DNA of 64,000 nucleotides from assembly GCF_001577755.1 (NCBI RefSeq), contig NZ_CP010776.1, positions 1,674,001 to 1,738,000 of the forward strand, given 5' to 3'. Shown here piece after piece: positions 40,898 to 49,261 of the stretch. Source of the stretch: Rufibacter sp. DG15C (GTDB lineage Bacteria; Bacteroidota; Bacteroidia; Cytophagales; Hymenobacteraceae). Numbering within the stretch: the stretch's first letter is position 1; every line of letters begins with the position of its first letter. Made by a program: the position numbers and the translations under genes. The notes below the pieces were generated by a model that did not search any database, was not told the DNA's origin, and worked only from the letters and a program-made list of their open reading frames with translations.

Positions 40898-41785
40898 ATG
40901 CGGCCACTTGGGTTTCTGGTCTTCGTCCTGTGTCTTTTGTCTGGAACTGTCTTCGGGCAGGTGAAGGGAGTGGTGATAGACCAAGCCACCGGGAAGCCGG
41001 TGCCCTACGCCAACATCTGGGTAGAGAACGAAAACCTGGGCACCACCTCAGACGAGTCTGGCAAGTTCTCCTTTAGCAACGCCACCGCCGGCAAAACCCT
41101 GATGGTTTCCTGTCTGGGCTATGACCGAACCAAAGTTGCCGCGCAATCAGGAGCCATGACGGTACAACTGGTGCCCGTGCAGACCACGCTCAAGGAAGTG
41201 GTGGTCAAGAAGAACACGCCCAGAGACAAGAAGGTGGTGAATCAGTTGAGTGACCGCACCGAGTTTGCTTTTAGTAGCAACGGCACGCCCTGGATTGTGG
41301 CGCAGTATATTCCGTACCAGCCTGCGTTTGCCGCCACTCCTTTTCTGGATGAGGTGGCCCTGGTCACGCTCAGCAACATCAAGAAAGCCAAGTTCAAGGT
41401 GCATCTCTACCAAATGGGCGCAGACGGCGCGCCCGGCGCAGATTTATTGCCGGTGCCCTTGGTGGTAGAAGCCGGGAAAGGCGTGCAGAAAGTGACGGTA
41501 GACGTGAGCCTCTATGATGTGCAGATTCCCAAGACGGGCATGTTCATCGCCTTTGAGTGGCTCATTCTCAAGGAGAACATCTATGAACGGGTAGACGCAG
41601 AAACGGGCCAAAAGCTAAAAGGCAACGTGGCCTATGAACCCAGCCTCAGGACCTACGGCCCGTCGCCCAGCCAGAAACGCAACGGCTGGATTTACGACCA
41701 GGGCAAATGGCGATCCACCGACGAGAAAGACGGCGACGGCATCACCCAAGCTTCCCCTCATTTCCAGCTGACGTTGAGTAACTAA
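40898..41785 (+). CDS. Secreted carboxypeptidase-regulatory-domain protein
   Basis: A 295-residue secreted protein. A signal peptide (MRPLGFLVFVLCLLSGTVFG) is followed by a CarboxypepD_reg-like beta-sandwich, VKGVVIDQATGKPVPYANIW, LGTTSDESGKFSFSNATAGK and TLMVSCLGYDRTKV, as at the N terminus of SusC-like receptors. However, no TonB plug or barrel follows. The remaining 190 residues (EVALVTLSNIKKAKFKVHLYQ and IPKTGMFIAFEWLILKENIY) form another beta-rich domain. The protein may be a periplasmic or surface adhesin-like module; function unknown. It ends between a Repeat B core and a Repeat A copy. Confidence 0.8.
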   Translation: MRPLGFLVFVLCLLSGTVFGQVKGVVIDQATGKPVPYANIWVENENLGTTSDESGKFSFSNATAGKTLMVSCLGYDRTKVAAQSGAMTVQLVPVQTTLKEVVVKKNTPRDKKVVNQLSDRTEFAFSSNGTPWIVAQYIPYQPAFAATPFLDEVALVTLSNIKKAKFKVHLYQMGADGAPGADLLPVPLVVEAGKGVQKVTVDVSLYDVQIPKTGMFIAFEWLILKENIYERVDAETGQKLKGNVAYEPSLRTYGPSPSQKRNGWIYDQGKWRSTDEKDGDGITQASPHFQLTLSN

Positions 41786-41825
41786 CCGATGGGATAATAT
41801 AACCGTTGCATTGCTCCTCCTTATT

Positions 41826-41845
41826 TTGTCATCCTGAAAGGACTC
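41826..41845 (+). repeat. Repeat B, single diverged copy
   Basis: GTCATCCTGAAAGGA followed by CTCGG instead of TCTTG. It lies in the gap between the 40898 gene and the convergent GH3 fusion gene. Confidence 0.75.
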
Positions 41846-41865
41846 GGTAAGTGAACTAAAAAAGT

Positions 41866-41902
41866 CGTTTTTAGCCTGATTTCCGGAAAACAAGCCAAAA
41901 AA
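41866..41902. repeat. Repeat A copy 19
   Basis: Arms CGTTTTTAGCCT and AAGCCAAAAAAG, right arm slightly diverged. It adjoins the terminator of the GH3 fusion gene. Confidence 0.75.
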
Positions 41903-41912
41903 GATATCCATG

Positions 41913-41949
41913 AAAAAGGCCACGCTGACTAATTCAGCGTGGCCTTTTT
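41913..41949. terminator. Bidirectional terminator between convergent genes
   Basis: AAAAAGGCCACGCTGA pairs with TCAGCGTGGCCTTTTT, with a 5-base loop and T runs on both strands. It could serve the 40898 gene and the GH3 gene. Confidence 0.9.
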
Positions 41950-41952
41950 GAA

Positions 41953-41984
41953 TGTCTATAATCTAACGTCTACTATCTAGCGTC
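41953..41984. repeat. Short TCTA-rich heptad repeat
   Basis: TCTATAATCTAACGTCTA followed by CTATCTAGCGTCTACTT, immediately 3' to the GH3 fusion gene. Similar runs lie 3' to the minus-strand genes at 53539 and 60261. Confidence 0.6.
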
Positions 41985-44900
41985 TACTTGCCCGGCGTGT
42001 CTTTCTTCTTCGCTTTTTCCATGGCGTCATAGACCACCTGCATGATGTTGGTGCGGGTGTTGAGTTGGCTCAGTTTGCTGTTCTCACGGGTAGGGTACAC
42101 GCGGTTAGAGGTGAACACATACACTAGTCTGTTCACTGGGTCTACCCAGGTGTAAATGCCCGTAAAGCCCGTGTGCCCGAAGCTTTCAATAGGCGCGCTT
42201 GGCGCGGCGTTCCCGTTAGGGGTGCCAGGCTTGGAAGGACGGTCGAAGCCCAGGGCGCGGTAATTGTCCGGGCAGAACTGACATTTGCTGAAGGTGCTCA
42301 CCACGTGGTTCGCAATCAAACGCTTGCCGGCATAAATACCGTCGTTCAAATACAGTTGCATCACCTTGGCTACGTCGTTGGCATTCCCGAACAAGCCGGC
42401 GTGTCCACTGACACCACCTAGCATAGCGGCGCCCTCGTCATGGACGGTGCCATGCAACAACTGCTTCCTGAACAGGGAGTCATACTCCGTGGGCACAATG
42501 CGCGACAACGGGTACAATTTGTAAGGATTGAACGTCAATGTATTGGCGCCCAGCGGACGGTAAATGCTGTCTTTCAAATAGGTCTCAAAGTCCTGGCCGG
42601 TAATCTTCTGGACTACCAGCGGCGCCAGAATGAAGGACAGGTCACTGTACACGTAACCCAGCTTCTCGTTGAGCGGCGAGTCTTTTATCTCCTCGTAAAT
42701 CTTCTCCTCAGCGTAATCTTTTCTAATGAACAGGTTCTGGGCCACGCGGTACGGGTACTTCTCTGATGAGTCTGGTTTAAAGACATGGCTCTTCAGTTCA
42801 CCGTTGTGCTTGACGGCATCCTTCCAGAACGGAATCCAGGATTTGAGGCGGGCTTGGTGCGTCAAGACATCCCTAAAGCGCAGGTTGTCTTTGTTAGACT
42901 CCTTCATGAGCGGCAGATACTCGCCCAGGGTCTTGTCCACGTCAAAGCGTCCCTGGCCGTGCAAGCGCATGTAGGCCGCCAGAGAGGTGGTAATCTTAGT
43001 CACCGAAGCCAAGTCATACAAGTCTGTATTCTGCACCGGCGTCTTGTTCTCATAGGTATGGTACCCGAAGGATTTGTTATAAATCACCTTTCCGTTTTTT
43101 GCGACCAAAACCTGTCCACCGGGTGTGGCTTTCTCTCTTATTGCCTGCGCCATTAAAGAGTCAATGCCGGCCAAATCCTGGCTCTTGAGGCCCACGGCCT
43201 CTGGGTAGGTATAAGCCAGTCTAAAGCCAGTTTCAGTCTTAAGGCCGTCACCTACTTTAAAGGCGCTGGAAAGTGTCACCGGCAATTTGCCTTTGGCGCC
43301 AATGCCGCCAAAAATCAGCTGCGCGGCTAGGTCTTGGGTGATGTCATTCTCCTGGTAACCGGCCACCACGGCGTCGGCGCGTTCAATATCCTCAAACTTG
43401 GCCAAGCTGTACACGTTACCGAATACGCCCACAATGGTGCGCTTGCTTCGGATGAGGTCTTTCAGGAAGAGGTTCATCTCGGCGGTGATGCCAAAATTGC
43501 TGCTTCCGGCTTTCAATTGCAGTTTGTGCACACCGGCAATCACCAGGTTATAGTCCTTTAGTTGGTCTTTCAGCTTCAGTAGGTCTGCAATGGAGCTAGT
43601 GGAGGGCAGGTAGAAGTTGTCTACTTTGGTATAGCGCGCCAGGCCTTTCTGGAAGTCGGTTTCCTGGGTGGTGCCCACGGCCAGCGTGGCAATCTTCAAG
43701 GTGTCCAAGCCCTGCAAAGGCAAGATTTTGTTCTTGTTTCTGAGCAGGGTCAGCGAGGCCTCGGTCAGCTGGTTGTTGAGGTAGTTGGCGTACGGGTTGT
43801 TCAGGTCCGCAATGAGGTTCTTGGTCTCAATGGGTTTGATGTTGTCTAAGCCCAACCACTGTTTGGCAGCCAGCACTTTCTTGCAACGCAGGTCAATCTC
43901 AGCCTGCGTGATTTCTTTGTTGACGATGGCTTTCTTCACCTCTTCAATGGTGTTTTTTACATCCATGGTATTGAGGAGCATGTCATTGCCGGCCAACAGG
44001 GCTTTCACGTCTACCACGCCCGGCGCGTAATACTTGGCAACAGCCTGCATGTTCATGGCATCTGTGAAGACCAGTCCTTTGTAACCCATCTCTTGCTTGA
44101 GCAATCCCCACACAATGGGCTTAGAAAGGGTAGAGGCTAGGTCTTTGGTGTTGTCCAGCACGGGGATGTTCATGTGCGCGACCATCAAGCTGCCCAAGCC
44201 GTTTTTCATCAGTTCTCTGAACGGGTACAACTCCACTGAATCTAAGCGTTGCTTGGAGAAATGAAGCACCGGCAGGCCATAATGCGAGTCCACGTTGGTG
44301 TCGCCGTGGCCGGGGAAGTGCTTGGCGTTGGCCAGCACCTGGTTGTCTTGCATGCCCTTCACGTAGGCCAATGCCTTGCGGGTCACGTTGTGTTTATCCT
44401 CGCCAAACGACCGGAAGCCAATCACTGGGTTGTTAGCGTTGTTATTCACGTCAATCACCGGCGCAAAGTTCACGTGAATGCCCAGCCTACGGCACTGACG
44501 CGCAATTTCGGCGCCCATGTCATAAATAAGTTTCTCATTCTCAATGCCGCCCAAAGCCATCTGGTACGGGAACTTGATGGTACTGTCCAAACGCATCCCC
44601 AAGCCCCACTCGCCGTCAATAGACACCATCAAAGGCACCTTACTTTCCTTCTGGTAGCGGTTGGTCATGTGCGCCTGCCGCACCGGTCCGCCCTGAAAGA
44701 AAATCAAGCCACCCACTTTATAAGTGTTGATGAGCCTGGAGATAGAGTCCACGTGTGCCTGGTTCTTGTTAGAGTACACCGGAATCATGATCAATTGCGC
44801 AATCCGTTCCTCAGGGCTCAGGGTCTTGAACACCGAGTCCACCCAGCGGTTGTTGCCGCCCAGAAAGGGAGGGTCGGTCTTCGGGTTGAACGCCGGAACG

Positions 44901-45055
44901 GCTGGTTTTTTGGGAGTGGCAGATTTGGCAGTAGCTGTTTTCTTGGCAGGTGCCTTTTTAGCCGGGGCTTTTTTGCGGGTCTGGGCCTCTAGAGAGCCAG
45001 TAGCCAGTAAGAAAAACAGAAACAGAAACAGGGGGCGTAAACTATACTTTTTCAA
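41984..45055 (-). CDS. GH3 N-acetylglucosaminidase fused to beta-lactamase-family hydrolase
   Basis: A 1023-residue secreted fusion. A TTG start at 45055 (LKKYSLRPLFLFLFFLLATG) gives a good signal peptide; the longer frame adds 33 unlikely residues. A Lys/Ala/Pro-rich linker (KKAPAKKAPAKKTATAKSAT) is followed by the GH3 domain (about 60-430), with KHFPGHGDTNVDSHYGLP, the NagZ-type His-Asp motif, at about residues 244-261. Then comes a GH3 C-terminal domain, and from about 625 a class C beta-lactamase-like domain with SVTK (Ser684) and HTG (His961). The order resembles Bacillus NagZ plus the AmiE amidase joined in one chain. The joint action on muropeptides is inferred. It follows ldcA after 88 bp on the same strand. 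Confidence 0.85.
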   Translation of the reverse strand: MKKYSLRPLFLFLFFLLATGSLEAQTRKKAPAKKAPAKKTATAKSATPKKPAVPAFNPKTDPPFLGGNNRWVDSVFKTLSPEERIAQLIMIPVYSNKNQAHVDSISRLINTYKVGGLIFFQGGPVRQAHMTNRYQKESKVPLMVSIDGEWGLGMRLDSTIKFPYQMALGGIENEKLIYDMGAEIARQCRRLGIHVNFAPVIDVNNNANNPVIGFRSFGEDKHNVTRKALAYVKGMQDNQVLANAKHFPGHGDTNVDSHYGLPVLHFSKQRLDSVELYPFRELMKNGLGSLMVAHMNIPVLDNTKDLASTLSKPIVWGLLKQEMGYKGLVFTDAMNMQAVAKYYAPGVVDVKALLAGNDMLLNTMDVKNTIEEVKKAIVNKEITQAEIDLRCKKVLAAKQWLGLDNIKPIETKNLIADLNNPYANYLNNQLTEASLTLLRNKNKILPLQGLDTLKIATLAVGTTQETDFQKGLARYTKVDNFYLPSTSSIADLLKLKDQLKDYNLVIAGVHKLQLKAGSSNFGITAEMNLFLKDLIRSKRTIVGVFGNVYSLAKFEDIERADAVVAGYQENDITQDLAAQLIFGGIGAKGKLPVTLSSAFKVGDGLKTETGFRLAYTYPEAVGLKSQDLAGIDSLMAQAIREKATPGGQVLVAKNGKVIYNKSFGYHTYENKTPVQNTDLYDLASVTKITTSLAAYMRLHGQGRFDVDKTLGEYLPLMKESNKDNLRFRDVLTHQARLKSWIPFWKDAVKHNGELKSHVFKPDSSEKYPYRVAQNLFIRKDYAEEKIYEEIKDSPLNEKLGYVYSDLSFILAPLVVQKITGQDFETYLKDSIYRPLGANTLTFNPYKLYPLSRIVPTEYDSLFRKQLLHGTVHDEGAAMLGGVSGHAGLFGNANDVAKVMQLYLNDGIYAGKRLIANHVVSTFSKCQFCPDNYRALGFDRPSKPGTPNGNAAPSAPIESFGHTGFTGIYTWVDPVNRLVYVFTSNRVYPTRENSKLSQLNTRTNIMQVVYDAMEKAKKKDTPGK

Positions 45056-45143
45056 GACGAAGCAATTGTAGGGTGTGTGAGCGGTGATTAACCTGCAAGA
45101 TAACCTGTTTTTCTCATAAAAGGATAAAACAGTGGCCTGCAAG

Positions 45144-46205
45144 TTACACCACAACGCCGTTTAGCAGTTGAATAGTGCCATTGGTGGCGTTAATTTCTGC
45201 CTCGGCGCCCACGGGTATGGTAAATTTGTGGGTGATGTGGCCAATCATGGCTCCGCTGTAAACTGGTACTTTTAAAGGTTGCAGGTGCTGTTCCAAAACT
45301 TCCTCCAAGGTAAGGGAGCCGTAGCTATTGTTGCCAGGCTCACAGTCGCTGCACTTGCCAAACACCACGCCGCTCACCTGGTGTAGCACGCCCGCCAGCT
45401 TTAACTGCGTGAGCATGCGGTCTACCCGGTACACATTCTCATTGGTATCTTCCAGAAACAGGATGGCGTCCTTCCAGTTGGGTAGGTACTCAGAGCCAAT
45501 AATGGAGGTAAGCACGGTCAGGTTACCGCCCACCAATCTGCCTTTGGTCGTGCCCGGGGTGATGGTGGTGATGCGGTCTTTGGTCAAGGCCAGGTTGTCG
45601 CCTAGTTCCTTGGGGTTCTCAAACAGGGCCGGCGCGCCGTCAAACAGCACTTGCTTGAAGGAATCCACGGAGAACTTGTTCCAGGTGGCAGAACCCACTG
45701 GGCCGTGGAAGGTCACTAGGCCGGTCTTGGCAGTGATGGCCAGCAGCAGCGAGGTAATGTCTGAATAGCCAATAAAGGCCTTCGGGTTACGCTGAATGGT
45801 CTTGTAGTCCAACAGAGGCAACAGGCGTGCGCAGCCCCAACCGCCATGAATGGCCAAGATGCCCTGCACGCTTTTGTCCGCGAACATGGCGTTCACGTCC
45901 TCGGCGCGGGCCTGATCGGTGCCGGCCAAGTACCCGAACCGGTCAAAGACATGCTTGCCCAGCTTTACCTTCAGGCCCAAGGCCTCCAGAGACTCTACCG
46001 TAATCTGCACCTTTTCCTTGCTGAATGCCGCGCCCGCCGGACAAATCAGGCCCACGGTATCATTGGGTTTCAGGCGCGGGGGCAAAATGGTCTTGGGGCT
46101 CTTATCAACCGTCTTAGAATCAGAAGAAGAAAAACCCAGCAGGGGAAAAGAGGCGGCTGCCAGGGAAAGGGAAGCCAACACCTCGCGGCGCGAACGGAAC
46201 GTCAT
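45144..46205 (-). CDS. LD-carboxypeptidase (peptidase S66)
   Basis: A 353-residue S66 peptidase. The N terminus MTFRSRREVLASLSLAAASF, with SRREVL, looks like a twin-arginine signal, followed by PLLGFSSSDSK. The catalytic domain shows LLPLLDYKTIQRNPKAFIGYSDITSLL (nucleophile Ser) and GRLVGGNLTVL, with Glu/His near the C terminus (KVPVYSGAMIGHITHKFTIPVG). LdcA removes the terminal D-Ala from muropeptide tetrapeptides in recycling. It is upstream of the GH3 fusion gene on the same strand (88 bp), probably an operon, and divergent from dacB. Confidence 0.9.
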   Translation of the reverse strand: MTFRSRREVLASLSLAAASFPLLGFSSSDSKTVDKSPKTILPPRLKPNDTVGLICPAGAAFSKEKVQITVESLEALGLKVKLGKHVFDRFGYLAGTDQARAEDVNAMFADKSVQGILAIHGGWGCARLLPLLDYKTIQRNPKAFIGYSDITSLLLAITAKTGLVTFHGPVGSATWNKFSVDSFKQVLFDGAPALFENPKELGDNLALTKDRITTITPGTTKGRLVGGNLTVLTSIIGSEYLPNWKDAILFLEDTNENVYRVDRMLTQLKLAGVLHQVSGVVFGKCSDCEPGNNSYGSLTLEEVLEQHLQPLKVPVYSGAMIGHITHKFTIPVGAEAEINATNGTIQLLNGVVV

Positions 46206-46285
46206 AAGCTCTACAAAATTTGCGAACCTGAAAATAAGCAGTTTGCCCGTAGCACCCAGTTTTTACCGGGTATTTTCTTGCCATT

Positions 46286-46323
46286 CGTTTTTGGCCTGGT
46301 TTCCAGATTTCAGCCTAAAAACG
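46286..46323. repeat. Repeat A copy 20
   Basis: Arms CGTTTTTGGCCTGGTTTC and AGATTTCAGCCTAAAAACG, CCA-type loop. It lies in the divergent gap between ldcA and dacB. Confidence 0.75.
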
Positions 46324-46369
46324 ATTTTTTTACCGCGGTGCTTTACCCATCCAGAATTTTTAAGGTACT

Positions 46370-46377
46370 TACCTTGG
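46370..46377 (+). promoter_or_regulatory. Weak minus-7-like box TACCTTGG for dacB
   Basis: One mismatch from TAnnTTTG, only 15 bp before the ATG. Low confidence. Confidence 0.3.
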
Positions 46378-46391
46378 CAAATTCAAGAACC

Positions 46392-47783
46392 ATGTCTTTA
46401 TACTTCCCCAAAGCATTTAATAAACTGTTGCCGGTGCTAAGCCTCTGGGCGGTGATGGGCTGCTCCACTAGCAAGCCTGCCTCTGCCATAGAGAGCGCTC
46501 CCGCCGCAGTGACCCCGGCTGTGCCCACACCGCCTCCCTACGGACCCGCTGAAATCAAACGGCAGGTCTTAGCTTCTGAAGCTTTGAAGAACCGGTTTGT
46601 GGGCTTTGCCTTGTATGATCCCGAGCTCAAGCAGATGGTGGTAGAGCACAACGCTGACAAGTACTTTGTGCCTGCCTCCAATACTAAGCTGTTCACGTTC
46701 TACGCCAGCCTTAAAATGCTGGGGGATTCTATTCCGGCCTTGAAGTATGTAGTGCGCGGTGATTCGCTTATCTTCTGGGGAACTGGTGACCCTACCTTCA
46801 CGCACATGGATGTGAAGAACTCCCTGGCCTATGATTTCCTGAAGAACCGCAAAGAGAAACTGTATTACCTGGAGGCACCGTTTGAGAGCGAGCCCTTCGC
46901 GCCCAACTGGTCTTGGGACGACTACAACTACTACTACCAACCCGAAAGAAGCGTTTTTCCCATCCATGGGAACGTGGTCAAGTTCGTGAAGAAGGCAGGC
47001 GTAGCTTCTTACTCGGTGACGCCCAAGCGCTTCAAGGCCTCCACAAAAACAGACACGGCCCGCAACGTAAATAAAGATGAGTTTGTGAGGGCCTGGCGAA
47101 GCAATGATTTCCAGTATTTCCCTCGGCACGCGCCTGCCAGTTTCTCGGTGGAAGTGCCGTTCATTCCCTCGCCAGACATGACCGTGAAACTGTTGGCGGA
47201 CACCTTGAAGCGGTCGGTGACGCTGTTGAAACAACGGGCCTTGCCGAAGGGCGGGCAGACGTTTTATGGATTGCCAGCTGACACCGTGCTCAAGCGCATG
47301 ATGCAAGTGAGTGACAACTTGTTTGCAGAGCAGTTGATGGCCCTTTGCTCCGGCACGCTGTCAGATACGCTTTCGGTGGAGCGGGGCATCCAGCATGCCA
47401 CCAAAACCTATTTGGCTGATTTGCCCGACGCGCCTATCTGGGTGGACGGCTCGGGCTTGTCGGTGAAGAATATGTTTACACCGCGCAGCATCATTGCGCT
47501 CTTGAAGAAGTTACAGCAGGAAAGACCCACAGAGCGCTTGCTGACACTTATGGCCACTGGCGGACAGCCCGGCACCTTCAAATCCATTTACCAGGCGGCG
47601 GTGCCCTTCGTCTTCGGGAAGTCCGGGACGCTGTCCCATGTGCACAACCAGAGCGGTTACATCAAAACCAAAAGCGGCAAGCTGTTGCTCTTCAGTTTCA
47701 TGAACAACAACTACAGCGCCACCTCCATAGAAATCAGGAATGAGATGGTGCGCATCATGACCGAAGTGCACGAGAAATACTAG
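46392..47783 (+). CDS. dacB: D-alanyl-D-alanine carboxypeptidase/endopeptidase (PBP4)
   Basis: A 463-residue class C low-molecular-mass PBP. MSLYFPKAFNKLLPVLSLWA precedes VMGCSTSK, a lipobox, so it is predicted as lipoprotein. Active-site motifs are SNTK (Ser96), SDN (Ser307) and KSG (Lys410). The long insert between the first and second motifs is typical of DacB. It cleaves D-Ala and peptide crosslinks in peptidoglycan. It lies in a locus with LD-carboxypeptidase, the GH3 fusion and an NlpC/P60 hydrolase. The start at 46392 is chosen because of the signal peptide and lipobox. Confidence 0.92.
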   Translation: MSLYFPKAFNKLLPVLSLWAVMGCSTSKPASAIESAPAAVTPAVPTPPPYGPAEIKRQVLASEALKNRFVGFALYDPELKQMVVEHNADKYFVPASNTKLFTFYASLKMLGDSIPALKYVVRGDSLIFWGTGDPTFTHMDVKNSLAYDFLKNRKEKLYYLEAPFESEPFAPNWSWDDYNYYYQPERSVFPIHGNVVKFVKKAGVASYSVTPKRFKASTKTDTARNVNKDEFVRAWRSNDFQYFPRHAPASFSVEVPFIPSPDMTVKLLADTLKRSVTLLKQRALPKGGQTFYGLPADTVLKRMMQVSDNLFAEQLMALCSGTLSDTLSVERGIQHATKTYLADLPDAPIWVDGSGLSVKNMFTPRSIIALLKKLQQERPTERLLTLMATGGQPGTFKSIYQAAVPFVFGKSGTLSHVHNQSGYIKTKSGKLLLFSFMNNNYSATSIEIRNEMVRIMTEVHEKY

Positions 47784-47804
47784 ACCGCGTTCCGCTGAAA
47801 ACTA

Positions 47805-47854
47805 AAAAGCCGTTTTTGGCCTGATTCCTGGGAATCAGGCCAAAAACGGCTTTT
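47805..47854. terminator. Repeat A copy 21 extended to a 50-bp perfect inverted repeat
   Basis: AAAAGCCGTTTTTGGCCTGA with TTCC pairs exactly with GGAATCAGGCCAAAAACGGC with TTTT; only TG (47829-47830) is unpaired. It lies between convergent dacB and NlpC genes, with T runs on both strands, and fits a bidirectional terminator. The Repeat A core is 47811-47848. Confidence 0.85.
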
Positions 47855-47879
47855 GTGTGTTATGCTCAAGGAGTTCTCT

Positions 47880-49079
47880 TTACTTCACGGCAGGCGCTTC
47901 ATACAAAGCCGAGGTGCGCAGGTCTTGGAGCGCGGCCTGGGCCGGAATGCGTTTGGCACGCAGGAAACGGTTCAGTTCATAAGCGTCAAAGTTGGCGGCT
48001 TTGGGGTCCATGCTACTAATGCGCACGCGGCCCGCCGAGTGGATGAACTCATGGTTGCCAATCCACATGCCCACGTGCACCACGCGCTCAGCCTTCCCAT
48101 CCTTGGCCGGCACCCCGAAGAACAGTAAATCGCCGGGGCGCAGGTTCTGGAAGCCGTTTTGGGTGTCCAGCAGTTCCCCCACATGTACCTGCTGTGAGGC
48201 GTCACGTGGCAAAACCAGGCCGTTCATGAAATAGACCGTCTTGGTGAAGCCGCTGCAATCCACGCCTTTCAAAGAGGTGCCTCCCCACAGATACGGCAAG
48301 CCCATCAACCGCTTGGCAGAGGCTACCAGATTTTCCTCAGAAGGCTGCCGCGAAGCCACCCAATCCTTATACAAGACCGCATCTGCCACCGGCACAAAAC
48401 CGGTGCGGCCATCGGGGAATTCTACTTCGTAAAAGTCTTTGGTCTTATTTTTCAGAGCTAACACATCGCCGTACACCAAGTCAGAAACCGTGGCGCTCTG
48501 CGGCTGCGCCGAGGCCTGGGCAAAGCCAAACAATTGCGTGTAGAGCAGTTTCTCTTTCTGCTGCCAGCTTGCAAAGCCGGCGGCGTCCAAGAGCTTGATG
48601 CCGGCCGCGTCTACCCAAGACAGGTATTTGTCTGGGGTCTGCACCAGGTACCAACCGTCTTTGTATTTGTAGACGTTCAGGGGCGTGCCCATGGTGGCCT
48701 GCGTGGCCAGTTCGGCGGGGTGTTTGGGTTCACTTCTCAGGTTGGCCACTGACAGCGTAACCACGGCAAAATGCTTTCCCTGGAGACTAGCCTCGGGCAA
48801 TACCTGAATGCTGTCTTGGAACGGAATACCCGCCGAGGTCAGGCGGGCCAGCAGGGCGGCTTTGGCGGCGGGCGTGTTGGTCTCGCCGCGCAGTACTTGG
48901 CCGTTGGGGCTCACTTGAAACAGAACGGTGCGTTTGTCGGGCGCAAACTGCTGGCGCACGGCCTCAATGTGCGGCATCAAGGGCGAAGGCGCAGACGTAG
49001 TTTCTGACGGCGGTGTTTTGGCGGTGGCGCAGGCCATCAGAAACACCAGAAGATATAAAAGGGGGCTGTTCTTCATCAT
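47880..49079 (-). CDS. NlpC/P60 peptidoglycan hydrolase with SH3 domains, lipoprotein
   Basis: A 399-residue C40 peptidase. The start at 49079 (MMKNSPLLYLLVFLMACATA) has the lipobox LMAC; the second Met is equally possible. SH3-like domains fill the middle (NVYKYKDGWYLVQTPDKYLS, and KNKTKDFYEVEFPDGRTGFV). The C-terminal NlpC/P60 domain has KGVDCSGFTKTVYFMNG with catalytic Cys275 and VVHVGMWIGNHEFIHSAG with catalytic His335. It cleaves gamma-D-Glu-diaminopimelate bonds in muropeptides. It converges on dacB and is part of the peptidoglycan-turnover locus. Confidence 0.92.
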   Translation of the reverse strand: MMKNSPLLYLLVFLMACATAKTPPSETTSAPSPLMPHIEAVRQQFAPDKRTVLFQVSPNGQVLRGETNTPAAKAALLARLTSAGIPFQDSIQVLPEASLQGKHFAVVTLSVANLRSEPKHPAELATQATMGTPLNVYKYKDGWYLVQTPDKYLSWVDAAGIKLLDAAGFASWQQKEKLLYTQLFGFAQASAQPQSATVSDLVYGDVLALKNKTKDFYEVEFPDGRTGFVPVADAVLYKDWVASRQPSEENLVASAKRLMGLPYLWGGTSLKGVDCSGFTKTVYFMNGLVLPRDASQQVHVGELLDTQNGFQNLRPGDLLFFGVPAKDGKAERVVHVGMWIGNHEFIHSAGRVRISSMDPKAANFDAYELNRFLRAKRIPAQAALQDLRTSALYEAPAVK

Positions 49080-49174
49080 ACAAACATGGATTCCTAAAGA
49101 TACAGGTTCTCTCTGCAAAAAGTAGGCTTTGTCTTCAACAGGCAGTTGCCAATCCAAGTTCTGGGAAGGGCTGC

Positions 49175-49212
49175 CGTTTTTGGCTTATTTTCCGGAAATG
49201 AGGGCAAAAACG
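49175..49212. repeat. Repeat A copy 22
   Basis: Arms CGTTTTTGGCTTATTTTC and GAAATGAGGGCAAAAACG, with CGG in the loop. It lies in the divergent gap upstream of the GNAT promoter box. Confidence 0.75.
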
Positions 49213-49228
49213 GCATGTGGGCATTGCT

Positions 49229-49236
49229 TATCTTTG
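49229..49236 (+). promoter_or_regulatory. Minus-7 box TATCTTTG for the GNAT gene
   Basis: A perfect TAnnTTTG 25 bp upstream of the ATG, starting 16 bp after the end of Repeat A copy 22. Confidence 0.6.
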
Positions 49237-49261
49237 TAAATAATCTTAAACGAAACACAGC

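Noticed and set aside
44249-44992. Long plus-strand frame of about 247 codons
   Set aside because: It is antisense to the GH3 domain, which has clear family motifs; length follows from biased codon use.
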